Shown: positions 35,047 to 42,012 of the stretch, in pieces
Layout: every line of letters begins with the position of its first letter
How positions within the stretch are numbered: position 1 is the first letter of the stretch
Virus record (IMG/VR): IMGVR_UViG_3300044815_000165
Coordinates: 25,134 to 89,133 of that record
Length of the DNA stretch: 64,000 nucleotides
From: a virus
Strand: one strand, 5' to 3'
Program-made: the position numbers and the translations under genes
The notes under the pieces: model-generated
Seen by the model: only the letters and a program-made list of their open reading frames with translations
The model's database searches: none
What the model was told of the DNA's origin: nothing

Positions 35047-35477
35047 TGGCGCTCACCTACCCCAACGAAGTTACGATCCAGATGACCTTCGTGGTCTGCT
35101 GCCACGCGGGCTGCGGCGTCACCTTCGGGATGCCGCAACGCATGTCCGACGATCGCCGCAAGGACCACCAGCTGTTCTACTGCCCCAACGGGCACTCGCA
35201 GCACTTCAACACCAAGTCCGAGGCCGAGCTGCTCAAGGACAAGGTCGCGCAGCTCGAGAAGGACAAGCAGAGCCTCATCAAGAAGCGCGAGTGGGCGGAC
35301 GAGTCCGCACGCAAGGCGACCCACGATGCGAAGACGGCCCGCTCGCACGCGAAGCGTGCCATCACGATCTCGCGGAAGCTCCGTCAACGTCTCAAGACGG
35401 GGCTGTGTCCGTGCTGCGAGGTGAAGTTCGACAACCTCGAAGCGCACATGTCCGAAGTCCACCCCAAGTACCGCTGA
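35046..35477 (+). CDS. Zinc-finger / coiled-coil hypothetical protein
   Basis: 143 residues. N-terminal Cys/His set (CCHAGCGVTF ... FYCPNGHSQH), central coiled coil (LLKDKVAQLEKDKQSLIKKRE), and a C-terminal C2H2-like finger CPCCEVKFDNLEAHMSEVH. Two metal-binding ends joined by a helix suggest nucleic-acid or protein bridging. No named family. Confidence 0.6.
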   Translation: MALTYPNEVTIQMTFVVCCHAGCGVTFGMPQRMSDDRRKDHQLFYCPNGHSQHFNTKSEAELLKDKVAQLEKDKQSLIKKREWADESARKATHDAKTARSHAKRAITISRKLRQRLKTGLCPCCEVKFDNLEAHMSEVHPKYR

Positions 35478-35489
35478 AGGAGCTACCAG

Positions 35490-35828
35490 ATGAATGACAC
35501 GAGCAACGCGAGCAACGACCTCGCGACCTTGATGACGAACGCGCAGAAGCAACTCGACGAGCACGCCGCGTGGCTCGCCGCCGAGATCACCAACCTCACA
35601 CCGGAGCAGGCCGCGCCGTTCATGCGGTCGATGCTCGTCATCCAGACGAAGCAGATCAAGCTCCGCATGGCGCGCGCCGATAAAGACAGCGTGTCGGTCG
35701 TGTGGGACTACCCGGACGAGCTGGGTGAGTTCCTCAGGGAACGCGCACCGGATCACCTCCGCGCGTCGCTCGCCGGTGGTCACCTCGTGGAGATCGACGC
35801 GCCGTCGGTGCGTCCGGTGTCCGCGTGA
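35490..35828 (+). CDS. Hypothetical helical protein
   Basis: 112 residues; GGAG precedes the ATG. Mostly helical (QKQLDEHAAWLAAEITNLTPEQAAPFMRSML), acidic C-terminus. No family recognised. Overlaps the next gene by 4 nt. Confidence 0.55.
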   Translation: MNDTSNASNDLATLMTNAQKQLDEHAAWLAAEITNLTPEQAAPFMRSMLVIQTKQIKLRMARADKDSVSVVWDYPDELGEFLRERAPDHLRASLAGGHLVEIDAPSVRPVSA

Positions 35829-36007
35829 AGATCGACGTCGACAAGGTCCGCGCGATCCAACGAACGGCGTCCAGCCAGCTCGCGGGCATGCAGGCGCCTG
35901 TCGAGGTGCGGACCGCGGTGGACCTGCTCGACATCTTGCTCGACGAGCTGGTCGAGCGCGACGCCGCCGCCGAGACGCTCGCCGCGTCGATGACGTACGC
36001 GCAGTAG
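35825..36007 (+). CDS. Small helical protein
   Basis: 60 residues, GTG start overlapping the previous stop. One long amphipathic helical region (VRAIQRTASSQLAGM, TAVDLLDILLDELVERDAAAE). No family recognised. Confidence 0.5.
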   Translation: MKIDVDKVRAIQRTASSQLAGMQAPVEVRTAVDLLDILLDELVERDAAAETLAASMTYAQ

Positions 36008-36009
36008 AT

Positions 36010-36153
36010 CTAGCGGCCGAGAGGTAGCGCTCGCAACAGCTCGATCACGCAGAGGAGCAGGATCGGCACCCACGCCGGGCACTTCCCGAGCGCCGATGCG
36101 ATGGTGCAGATGAACGCGGCGATGGCGATGATCAGAAAGACGGTGAGAGGCAT
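36010..36153 (-). CDS. Tiny two-pass membrane protein on the opposite strand
   Basis: 47 residues in a 170-nt gap between plus-strand genes. Two hydrophobic helices (PLTVFLIIAIAAFICTIAS and WVPILLLCVIELLRALPLG). The coherent membrane topology argues for a real gene, but there is no clear ribosome-binding site and the orientation is against all neighbours. An N-terminal extension of the plus-strand nuclease is the alternative use of this stretch. Confidence 0.45.
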   Translation of the reverse strand: MPLTVFLIIAIAAFICTIASALGKCPAWVPILLLCVIELLRALPLGR

Positions 36154-36178
36154 GCCCGAAGAGTACCCGACGCAGGAC

Positions 36179-36787
36179 ATGAAGAGCAGATTGCGCACCG
36201 CAAGCGGTAAGCGCCCGAGCGTCCACAAGGCACAGCGCGCTCCCGTCACGTCGATCGCCAAGGTCCTGTCGAACCGCACGCGAAAGAACAGCCGCCGCAA
36301 GGGCAACCGCAACGAGCTGGACATCGCGAAGGTGTTCTCGAATTGGAGCGGTGAGCTGGTGCGTCGCACGCCGGGCTCCGGCGGATGGTCGACCGAGAAG
36401 TTCGGCGTGACTGCCGACCTCGTGTGTCCGAAGAAGGCGTTCCCGTTCCACGTCGAGGTGAAGAACCGCCAGGGGTGGTTCCTCGATGACCTCGTCACCG
36501 GCGCGCGCGACGACCACGACAAGAGCATCGTGCAGTGGTGGATCCAGTGCACGACGTCGTGCCCCGCGAAGAAGATCCCGCTGCTCGTGTTCCGGCGCAG
36601 CCGCCAGCCGTGGCTCGTCATGATCGCTACGACGTCTCTCCCGGGCATCTACATGCTGCCGAACGTCATCGCCACGACGATGGGAGGCGAGGTCGGCGAC
36701 ACTGTCCGCGACGTCAGCGTGGTGTTGCTGAGCACGTTCCTCGGCGCCGCGTCCGTCCCCAAGGGTTTGCGAAACTACAACAAGTAG
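36179..36787 (+). CDS. PD-(D/E)XK nuclease, Holliday-junction-resolvase-like
   Basis: 202 residues from the ATG at 36179 (GCAGGA upstream). Motifs: NRNELDIAKVFSNW (E46), FGVTADLV (D80) and FHVEVKNRQGW (E93-x-K95), the layout of PD-(D/E)XK enzymes such as Hjc-type resolvases. Basic N-terminal 45 residues. In a phage with RecA, SbcCD, UvsW and RuvB it would be the natural resolvase, though other PD-(D/E)XK roles are possible. Confidence 0.7.
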   Translation: MKSRLRTASGKRPSVHKAQRAPVTSIAKVLSNRTRKNSRRKGNRNELDIAKVFSNWSGELVRRTPGSGGWSTEKFGVTADLVCPKKAFPFHVEVKNRQGWFLDDLVTGARDDHDKSIVQWWIQCTTSCPAKKIPLLVFRRSRQPWLVMIATTSLPGIYMLPNVIATTMGGEVGDTVRDVSVVLLSTFLGAASVPKGLRNYNK

Positions 36788-36796
36788 AGGATGTCG

Positions 36797-37246
36797 ATGG
36801 AGAAGCTAGTCAGCGGATTGTTCAAGATCGTGTGCGCAACGTGTCCCGCGCACGCCGTGATCCACGAGTCCGTGAGGTACCAGGACGGGCTCCTCGTCCA
36901 CTACGAGTGCCACGACAAGGAGTACCTGGTCGCGATGTACCCACACTTGACGCGCGCCATCGTCCACAAGGACGGCGGTCGGTGGTTGTACGCGTTCAAC
37001 GTGGTCAAGCCAGACGTCAGCTGTCTGCACGAGCCGATCGAGTGCGTCTACGTCCTCGACACCGAGCTGGAACCGATGAGCCCGGAGAGAATCGCCGAGA
37101 TGCACAAGCACCTCTCCGAGAGCCTACCCATCGCGGAGGTCTCGGGACGGCCGAGCTTCTGCGAGACCGAAGAGGCGTGGATCGACCTCCTCGCGGAGGG
37201 ACGCAAGACGCTGGCGCTGCTGGCGCGTTTCGTGGGGAAGACGTGA
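36797..37246 (+). CDS. Hypothetical protein with Cys/His clusters
   Basis: 149 residues from the second ATG (36797), better spaced from AGAGGA than the ATG at 36791. Contains IVCATCPAHAVIHE and YECHDKEY, then beta-rich RWLYAFNVVKPD. A metal-binding role is possible. No family recognised. Confidence 0.55.
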   Translation: MEKLVSGLFKIVCATCPAHAVIHESVRYQDGLLVHYECHDKEYLVAMYPHLTRAIVHKDGGRWLYAFNVVKPDVSCLHEPIECVYVLDTELEPMSPERIAEMHKHLSESLPIAEVSGRPSFCETEEAWIDLLAEGRKTLALLARFVGKT

Positions 37247-37452
37247 AGCGTTTCCTCTTCGTCGACTCGGTCTTCTCGGGCGTGTTCCACTTCTTCGACC
37301 TCAACGAGTACCTCGCGTTCGAGCGCGGCTTCTCGGTGGCGATAGAGCGCTACGCCTCGCGCGTGTCGTTCAAGTTCTGGGATCCCGAAGACCCGGATCT
37401 CGATGTCATCGAGTCCCAGTCCGAGGTAGAGAAAGCCAGGAGGAAAACATGA
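37243..37452 (+). CDS. Small hypothetical protein
   Basis: 69 residues, GTG start overlapping the previous stop. Aromatic-rich (FLFVDSVFSGVFHFFDLNEYLAF). Basic C-terminus. No family recognised. Confidence 0.5.
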   Translation: MKRFLFVDSVFSGVFHFFDLNEYLAFERGFSVAIERYASRVSFKFWDPEDPDLDVIESQSEVEKARRKT

Positions 37453-37820
37453 GACGTCCACGCCATCTAGATTTCGAGTGCGGCACCTGCGGGTTCATCG
37501 GCGAGGTGTTCGTGGAGACGAATGACGACAACACGCCGCTGGAAGAGCAGCACTGCGCGCAGCCCGTCACGGATCTATCGGAGGCTGCCGAGACCTGCGG
37601 CGCGACTTGCGGCGCCGTCCTCGAGCAGCGCGACACCGTCTTCAACGGCTACATGAAGACCATCGTGAAGGGCAGCCACGACTACAACGACCGCGAGCGC
37701 GAGCGCCTCGAGAAGCGCAGCGACGAGCACTGGAAGCGTGAAGGTCGCCACGAGGCGATCGAGCGCGAGCGTTCCATGCTCAAGAAGAACGGCATGGAGG
37801 GTGCCGGCGGCGTGCGGTGA
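37449..37820 (+). CDS. Zinc-ribbon hypothetical protein
   Basis: 123 residues; ATGA overlap with the previous gene. N-terminal FECGTCGFIGEVFVE with later CAQP and TCGATCGAV could form a zinc ribbon (about residues 11-60). The C-terminal half is a highly charged helix (NDRERERLEKRSDEHWKREGR). No named family. Confidence 0.6.
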   Translation: MRRPRHLDFECGTCGFIGEVFVETNDDNTPLEEQHCAQPVTDLSEAAETCGATCGAVLEQRDTVFNGYMKTIVKGSHDYNDRERERLEKRSDEHWKREGRHEAIERERSMLKKNGMEGAGGVR

Positions 37821-38116
37821 AGGTCCTCATCGCTGTAGACGTCGCGGAGGACGAGACGAACAGGATCACGATCACGTGCGAGAACTGCGGCGTCGAGATC
37901 GCCGACACACACGAGGGTCCGGCGATCATCAACATCAAGGGGAACATCCCGCAGGCCGCGTTCGAGGCGTTCAAGCGGCAGTGGCTCAAGGCCGTCGAGA
38001 GCGGGTCGCTCCGCCCGATGATCGTCAACGCCGAAGACGTGCAGCTCATCCAACCTGAACCATCACTACGAGCGTTGGTCGTGTCGCACGCGAAGTCGTG
38101 CAAGAAGTCAGGCTGA
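37817..38116 (+). CDS. Small protein with Cys pair
   Basis: 99 residues, GTG start overlapping the previous stop. Contains ITITCENCGVEIAD and a C-terminal SHAKSCKKSG. Beta-rich N-terminus. Last gene of this long plus-strand run. No family recognised. Confidence 0.55.
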   Translation: MKVLIAVDVAEDETNRITITCENCGVEIADTHEGPAIINIKGNIPQAAFEAFKRQWLKAVESGSLRPMIVNAEDVQLIQPEPSLRALVVSHAKSCKKSG

Positions 38117-38126
38117 ACAGTTCGTC

Positions 38127-38141
38127 TGTACCACTGGTACA
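38127..38141 (+). terminator. Hairpin TGTACC-ACT-GGTACA after the operon
   Basis: Perfect 6-bp inverted repeat with a 3-nt loop, 11 nt after the stop of the preceding gene and before the next promoter. No T tract follows, so it is only a possible terminator. Confidence 0.3.
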
Positions 38142-38199
38142 TGGATCGTCGCCGGGAGCCCGATCGTGTGTCGTCAACACGATGTCCAGAACGGGGCGG

Positions 38200-38228
38200 T
38201 TGCACCTACCACCCGAGCTGCGTAGACT
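38200..38228 (+). promoter_or_regulatory. Putative leaderless promoter TTGCAC-N17-TAGACT
   Basis: -35 TTGCAC (38200-38205) and -10 TAGACT (38223-38228), spacer 17. GTG at 38235 follows after 6 nt without a ribosome-binding site. A half-operator GTCAACAC lies upstream at about 38173-38180. Drives the terminase-small-subunit unit. Confidence 0.6.
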
Positions 38229-38234
38229 GAACTG

Positions 38235-38498
38235 GTGCCCGGGGCTCGCCGTCGTCGCAAACCCGTCGTGAAGGTCGACCTCTTCGCCAAGGCGAAGTGG
38301 ATGATCGGGCGCGGGATCCCGCCGTCCTACGTGGCCGAGAGGCTCAACGTTTCGCGTACCACGCTGTGGTCCTGGCGCCGACTGATGAACCACGACAGCA
38401 CGTTCAAGGAGCTGCGTCGGCGCGTCTTGATGTTGCCGGCGCATCTGCGCGACCAGCTCGTCACCGACCTGTCCGATGCCAGGAGAGCTGCAGCATGA
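38235..38498 (+). CDS. Small helix-turn-helix protein
   Basis: 87 residues, GTG start. WMIGRGIPPSYVAERLNVSRTTLWSWRRLM (about 22-51) is a clear helix-turn-helix of the transposase/terminase-small type. Basic N-terminus (ARRRRKP). It precedes and overlaps the larger terminase-small-like gene; it may help recognise the packaging site or regulate. Confidence 0.65.
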   Translation: MPGARRRRKPVVKVDLFAKAKWMIGRGIPPSYVAERLNVSRTTLWSWRRLMNHDSTFKELRRRVLMLPAHLRDQLVTDLSDARRAAA

Positions 38499-39367
38499 GC
38501 GAGTCCAAGACCGACCGATCTACCGCGCCGCGCGATGGCACCCGACGTAGCCGCGCGAAGCAGGCGCACGATCGCAACATCAAGCCGCCGAAGGCGAAGC
38601 GCACCGCGGCGCGCAAGCCGAAGAAGGGCGCGCGCGTGATGGAGGCACAGCTCGCGAAGCAGCCGCCGCCGACCTCGCTGATCGAGCACGACGAGCCCGC
38701 GGAGACGCTGGCGGAGGTCGTGGTCGATCCGGACGAGGTGCCCGAGGTCAAGGATCCCTGGTGGACGGACGAGCGCGAGAAGGCGTTCGCGTTCGCGATG
38801 CAGGGCTTCCCGAAGTCGCAGATCGCGCGCGAGCTGGGTCGTGAGCGTCACGCGATCGCACGCTGGATGGAGGACGAGCGCTTCGAGACGCGCATGTACG
38901 AGGAGAACCTCGACAGGTTCAAGACGTCGCGACAGCGCCGCACCATGCAGACGCTGCGGCTCACCGACAAGGCGCAGGCGCTCGCCGACAAGATGATCGA
39001 CATCGCGGACGAGAACCCGAAGGACCTCAACGCGCGCCTCGCCGCGCGCGACTGGCTCAACGAGTTCCGCGAGCAGAGCCGGCGCGAGGACGAGATCTAC
39101 GGGCTCGACAAGCAGCGCGTGGACGTCAACGTGCACGGCACCATCCAGCACAAGCACAAGGGCACGGTCGACGTCAGCTTCAAGAACTTCCTGCTCGGCT
39201 CGATGAAGCGCCTCGGCGTCGACGTCGACTCGGAGGAGATCGACGCGGGCCGCGCGGACGAGGCGCTCGTGGCGATCACGGAGCGCGCTCTGATGGAGGG
39301 CACGTTCCTGGAGGATCTCGTCGCACAAGAGAAGGAGCAGGCGCTGCTCCTCGCCGAAGGCCGCTAA
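38495..39367 (+). CDS. Terminase small subunit-like protein
   Basis: 290 residues; ATGA overlap. A basic disordered N-terminus (1-80) is followed by the HTH AFAMQGFPKSQIARELGRERHAIARWMEDERF (about 92-124), then a long helical oligomerisation region (RRTMQTLRLTDKAQALADKMIDIADENP) and NEFREQSRREDEIYG. This order matches phage terminase small subunits that bind the packaging site. The large subunit is 2.6 kb away on the opposite strand, an unusual split. An alternative is a general HTH regulator. Confidence 0.6.
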   Translation: MSESKTDRSTAPRDGTRRSRAKQAHDRNIKPPKAKRTAARKPKKGARVMEAQLAKQPPPTSLIEHDEPAETLAEVVVDPDEVPEVKDPWWTDEREKAFAFAMQGFPKSQIARELGRERHAIARWMEDERFETRMYEENLDRFKTSRQRRTMQTLRLTDKAQALADKMIDIADENPKDLNARLAARDWLNEFREQSRREDEIYGLDKQRVDVNVHGTIQHKHKGTVDVSFKNFLLGSMKRLGVDVDSEEIDAGRADEALVAITERALMEGTFLEDLVAQEKEQALLLAEGR

Positions 39368-40332
39368 CCTTTCCAGTAGAGGCCAGCGGGGAACTTGTTG
39401 CCGAACTCCGGCACGATGCTGTGCAACGTCGCGCGCGCCGGGATGCAGCGCTTCCAGCACCAGAGGTTGAGTTCCGACATCGTCATCGTGACACGCGCCT
39501 GCGTGCGGCAGCCGTTGCAGATGTACATGGCGCTGTCGGGGATCGACTTGTCGACGAACTCGAGCGCGTAGACCGGGGTGCTCTTGCATCCGCGACACCA
39601 CACGCTGCTCTTCGTCTCGTTCATCGTGAACGCCGTGCAGCCGCACGCCGGGCACGCCGACAGCTGCTTGTTGATCACGCGGATCGTCGGCTCGAAGACA
39701 CGTGGAGCCCTCGGCCGCGCCGGCTCGGTCGTCGGCGTCGGCTTCTTGAGCGGTGCGATCTCCACGGTCAGCTCCTCCACGACGGCGGAGAAGCGCGTGC
39801 GGGGTGCTGGTACAGGTACATCCGGTAGACCGAACTGCGCGCGCGCCTCGTCTGCGGTGATGATACCGGCGGCGTATGCGCTCGCGGTGACGAGATCGAT
39901 CGCATCTTCTTTCGACTTCTCGAGCATCTCGGTCGCCGTCTTCAGCAGGCTGTCGAACGAAACTTTGCCTTCTTCGGAGAGCTTCATGTACGCGGCGCTG
40001 GGTGGTGGTTCCGGTGGTGGAGGCACGATCGGGTTGAGCCATGCCATTCGTTCGCGCTTGGAGAACTGGATCTTCGGCAGATCTTCGTAGCGTGTCACCG
40101 CCTCGATTTCCTCGTACTCCATGCGCACGATCCATTTGACGGTCAGCGGACCAGCCTTGCGCAGCTCTTGTTCGACGCGAAACTTGATGCTCTCCATGAC
40201 CACGGCGCTGCACGTGCGATCGATGATCACGTAGACGCGACAGTCGCCGAACTTGTCGACATCTTCGATCTGCGTCCGCAGGATGTTGCCAGACACGGTC
40301 GTGATGATGTCGGCGATCTCGGACTTGAACAT
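39364..40332 (-). CDS. Hypothetical protein with C-terminal zinc ribbons
   Basis: 322 residues. N-terminal alpha/beta region (VDKFGDCRVYVIIDRT, LTVKWIVRMEYEE), Pro-rich linker near 105, helical middle (ARAQFGLPDVP), and two C-terminal CxxC sets (ACPACGCTAF with VWCRGCKS; YICNGCRTQA with LWCWKRC). Converges on the terminase small-like gene with a 4-nt overlap at the stops. No family recognised. Confidence 0.6.
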   Translation of the reverse strand: MFKSEIADIITTVSGNILRTQIEDVDKFGDCRVYVIIDRTCSAVVMESIKFRVEQELRKAGPLTVKWIVRMEYEEIEAVTRYEDLPKIQFSKRERMAWLNPIVPPPPEPPPSAAYMKLSEEGKVSFDSLLKTATEMLEKSKEDAIDLVTASAYAAGIITADEARAQFGLPDVPVPAPRTRFSAVVEELTVEIAPLKKPTPTTEPARPRAPRVFEPTIRVINKQLSACPACGCTAFTMNETKSSVWCRGCKSTPVYALEFVDKSIPDSAMYICNGCRTQARVTMTMSELNLWCWKRCIPARATLHSIVPEFGNKFPAGLYWKG

Positions 40333-40338
40333 GCGCGG

Positions 40339-40830
40339 CTACCTCTTGTTGGTGAATTCGATCTCGATCTCGTAGACGGGTCGCTTGCGCGCCACCATGC
40401 AGCCGAGCATGTGACCGCTCCCTCGGCTCTTCCCGTCCCAGATGACGAACAGCGCGTGCGCGACGCTCGCCATGTCGAGGTTGCGGAGCGGACCGGCAGC
40501 CTTGCCGAAGCGGTTCCAGTTCGCGGGGAACACGATCGCCTCGTGTCGCGTGAGCGCCCTGGCGACGCGCTCGCCGGCGTAGTCGACGCCGTACCACACG
40601 CCGTCGTCCTGCGAGCGCTGCCCTCCGCTGATGACGAAGTCGGGCCGTGCCTTGATCGCCTTGCACATCGAGTCCCAGTGCTCGGTGAGCAGCTTGACGG
40701 CGAGCTTGGTCCTGATGTGACGGGATCCCGCGACGATGATCTTGTAGCCGGGCAGCTGACGCACGCGCGAGGTGCGCTCCCCGTCCGCCGCGATCGCCGC
40801 GGGATCCAACTCCTTCGAGTCGTACATCAC
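40339..40830 (-). CDS. SLOG-domain (DUF2493/YspA-like) protein
   Basis: 163 residues. YKIIVAGSRHIRTKLAVKLLTEHWDSM, then PDFVISGGQRSQDDGVWYGVDYAGERVARA, EAIVFPANWNRFGKAAGPLRNLDMA, and a final HALFVIWDGKSRGSGHMLGCMVARKRPVYEI follow the YspA-like SLOG fold almost motif by motif. SLOG proteins bind nucleotide-derived ligands; many sit in defence or counter-defence systems. Ligand unknown here. Confidence 0.75.
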   Translation of the reverse strand: MMYDSKELDPAAIAADGERTSRVRQLPGYKIIVAGSRHIRTKLAVKLLTEHWDSMCKAIKARPDFVISGGQRSQDDGVWYGVDYAGERVARALTRHEAIVFPANWNRFGKAAGPLRNLDMASVAHALFVIWDGKSRGSGHMLGCMVARKRPVYEIEIEFTNKR

Positions 40831-40843
40831 AGGACCTCCGTGA

Positions 40844-41539
40844 TCAGAGCCCGAGCTTGGCGAAGATGCTCTCGGCGGCGGCGACCGCGACGGTGCACGT
40901 CTCGTCGATCACGTCGCCGTTGATGTCGCCGTCGCCCATCGAGAGGATGCGTGCGGCGATGTTCGAGGCGATGGTCGCGATGTTGACCTTGCGCATCATC
41001 GCCTCGAAGTCACGCGCGCCGCCGGGACGCATCTTCCTGAGCGGTTCGCCCTGCTGCATCGCCTCACCGAGCTGCTCGCCCGTGAACGACGGACCGAGCT
41101 TCTCGGCCGCGTTCATCGCCTCGCCGAGGAGGGATCCCGGGTAGATCTCGTTCGGAGCCTCGGGCGTGAAGTCGAGCTGCTCCTTACGGATCTTGCGCGG
41201 CGTCGTCATGGAGGCCGCGGGCGCCTTCGACTGCGCGCGGAGCGCGAAGCGGACGTCGGCGAAGCGCTCCTGCAGCGACTCGTCGTGCGGGCTCTTGCTG
41301 ATGGCCTGGGAGAGGCGCTGCAGCTCGTTGCCGAGCTGCTCGGCCGACATCTCGGAGACCTCGATCTGCTTCGGCTCCTCCGGCTGCAGCTCGCGCTGGG
41401 CAGCGCCACGACGCTTCAGCTCCGACTTCAGAGCCTTCATCTGGTCGACCTGCTGCTCGGGGATCCCGCCCGGCCACTGCTTGATCATTGTCTCGAGGTT
41501 GTTGTGGATCTGCTCGGTGGTCATCAATTTCACGGACAT
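40844..41539 (-). CDS. Hypothetical helical protein
   Basis: 231 residues. Helical throughout (MTTEQIHNNLETMIKQW, MSAEQLGNELQRLSQAISK), with an acidic C-terminal region containing MGDGDINGDVIDETCTV. GAGAGAACC precedes the ATG. No family recognised. Confidence 0.6.
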   Translation of the reverse strand: MSVKLMTTEQIHNNLETMIKQWPGGIPEQQVDQMKALKSELKRRGAAQRELQPEEPKQIEVSEMSAEQLGNELQRLSQAISKSPHDESLQERFADVRFALRAQSKAPAASMTTPRKIRKEQLDFTPEAPNEIYPGSLLGEAMNAAEKLGPSFTGEQLGEAMQQGEPLRKMRPGGARDFEAMMRKVNIATIASNIAARILSMGDGDINGDVIDETCTVAVAAAESIFAKLGL

Positions 41540-41574
41540 GTTCTTGGTTCTCTCTTATCTCGTTGCTGTTGCGG

Positions 41575-41973
41575 TTACTCGGAGGGTTGGGACTTGATGA
41601 GTTTGGAGACGAGGGTGAGGCGCTCCTCGAGCACGCGCTTCTCGTCCTTCGCGATCATCGTCTCGACGACGAGCTTCCCTTGCTCGCTCTCCATCATGAT
41701 GATCTTGTTGACGAGCGCGCGGTTGTCGCTCTCGAGGCGCTGGTTCTCGCGGGTGAGCGCCTGCTCCCACGTAACGTCGGGCTGCGGTGCGGGCTGCTCG
41801 TCGGCGGTGGTGCGCCGGCGCGCAAGCTCCGCGGAGATCCACCCGAAGCGGTTCTTGTCGTCGCTCAGCTGGATGCTGCCGGCGTCGATGTTGGTGGAGA
41901 GCTTGGCCAGCTCCGCCTCCAGCTCTTCGGTGGGTTTCACGATCGTGGTCATCTGGTCTGCAGCTGTGGGCAT
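41575..41973 (-). CDS. Coiled-coil protein on leaderless mRNA
   Basis: 132 residues. Two helical heptad regions (EELEAELAKLSTNID; LTRENQRLESDNRALVNKIIMMESEQ). The ATG lies 7 nt after the -10 box of a palindromic promoter and has no ribosome-binding site. No family recognised; it heads the unit that continues into the two downstream genes. Confidence 0.6.
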   Translation of the reverse strand: MPTAADQMTTIVKPTEELEAELAKLSTNIDAGSIQLSDDKNRFGWISAELARRRTTADEQPAPQPDVTWEQALTRENQRLESDNRALVNKIIMMESEQGKLVVETMIAKDEKRVLEERLTLVSKLIKSQPSE

Positions 41974-41980
41974 GGCGGGA

Positions 41981-42011
41981 ACTCTACCAGGTTCTGGTTG
42001 ACAATGTCAAC
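41981..42011 (-). promoter_or_regulatory. Palindromic operator-promoter P4, leaderless
   Basis: Perfect GTTGACAATGTCAAC at 41997-42011 (reads as GTTGACATTGTCAAC on the minus strand). -35 TTGACA (complement of 42005-42010), -10 TAGAGT (complement of 41981-41986), spacer 18. The ATG is 7 nt further at 41973. Sits just after the terminase large subunit stop. Confidence 0.75.
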
Positions 42012-42012
42012 A

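Noticed and set aside
38160-38185. Ninth copy of the palindromic operator
   Set aside because: Only one arm (GTCAACAC) is present, and the active -35 box is a separate TTGCAC downstream.
38327-40666. 779-codon minus-strand open frame
   Set aside because: Arg/Ala/His-rich shadow opposite the terminase-small-like gene and in another frame of the zinc-ribbon and SLOG genes. No domain visible, and all three real frames fit better.
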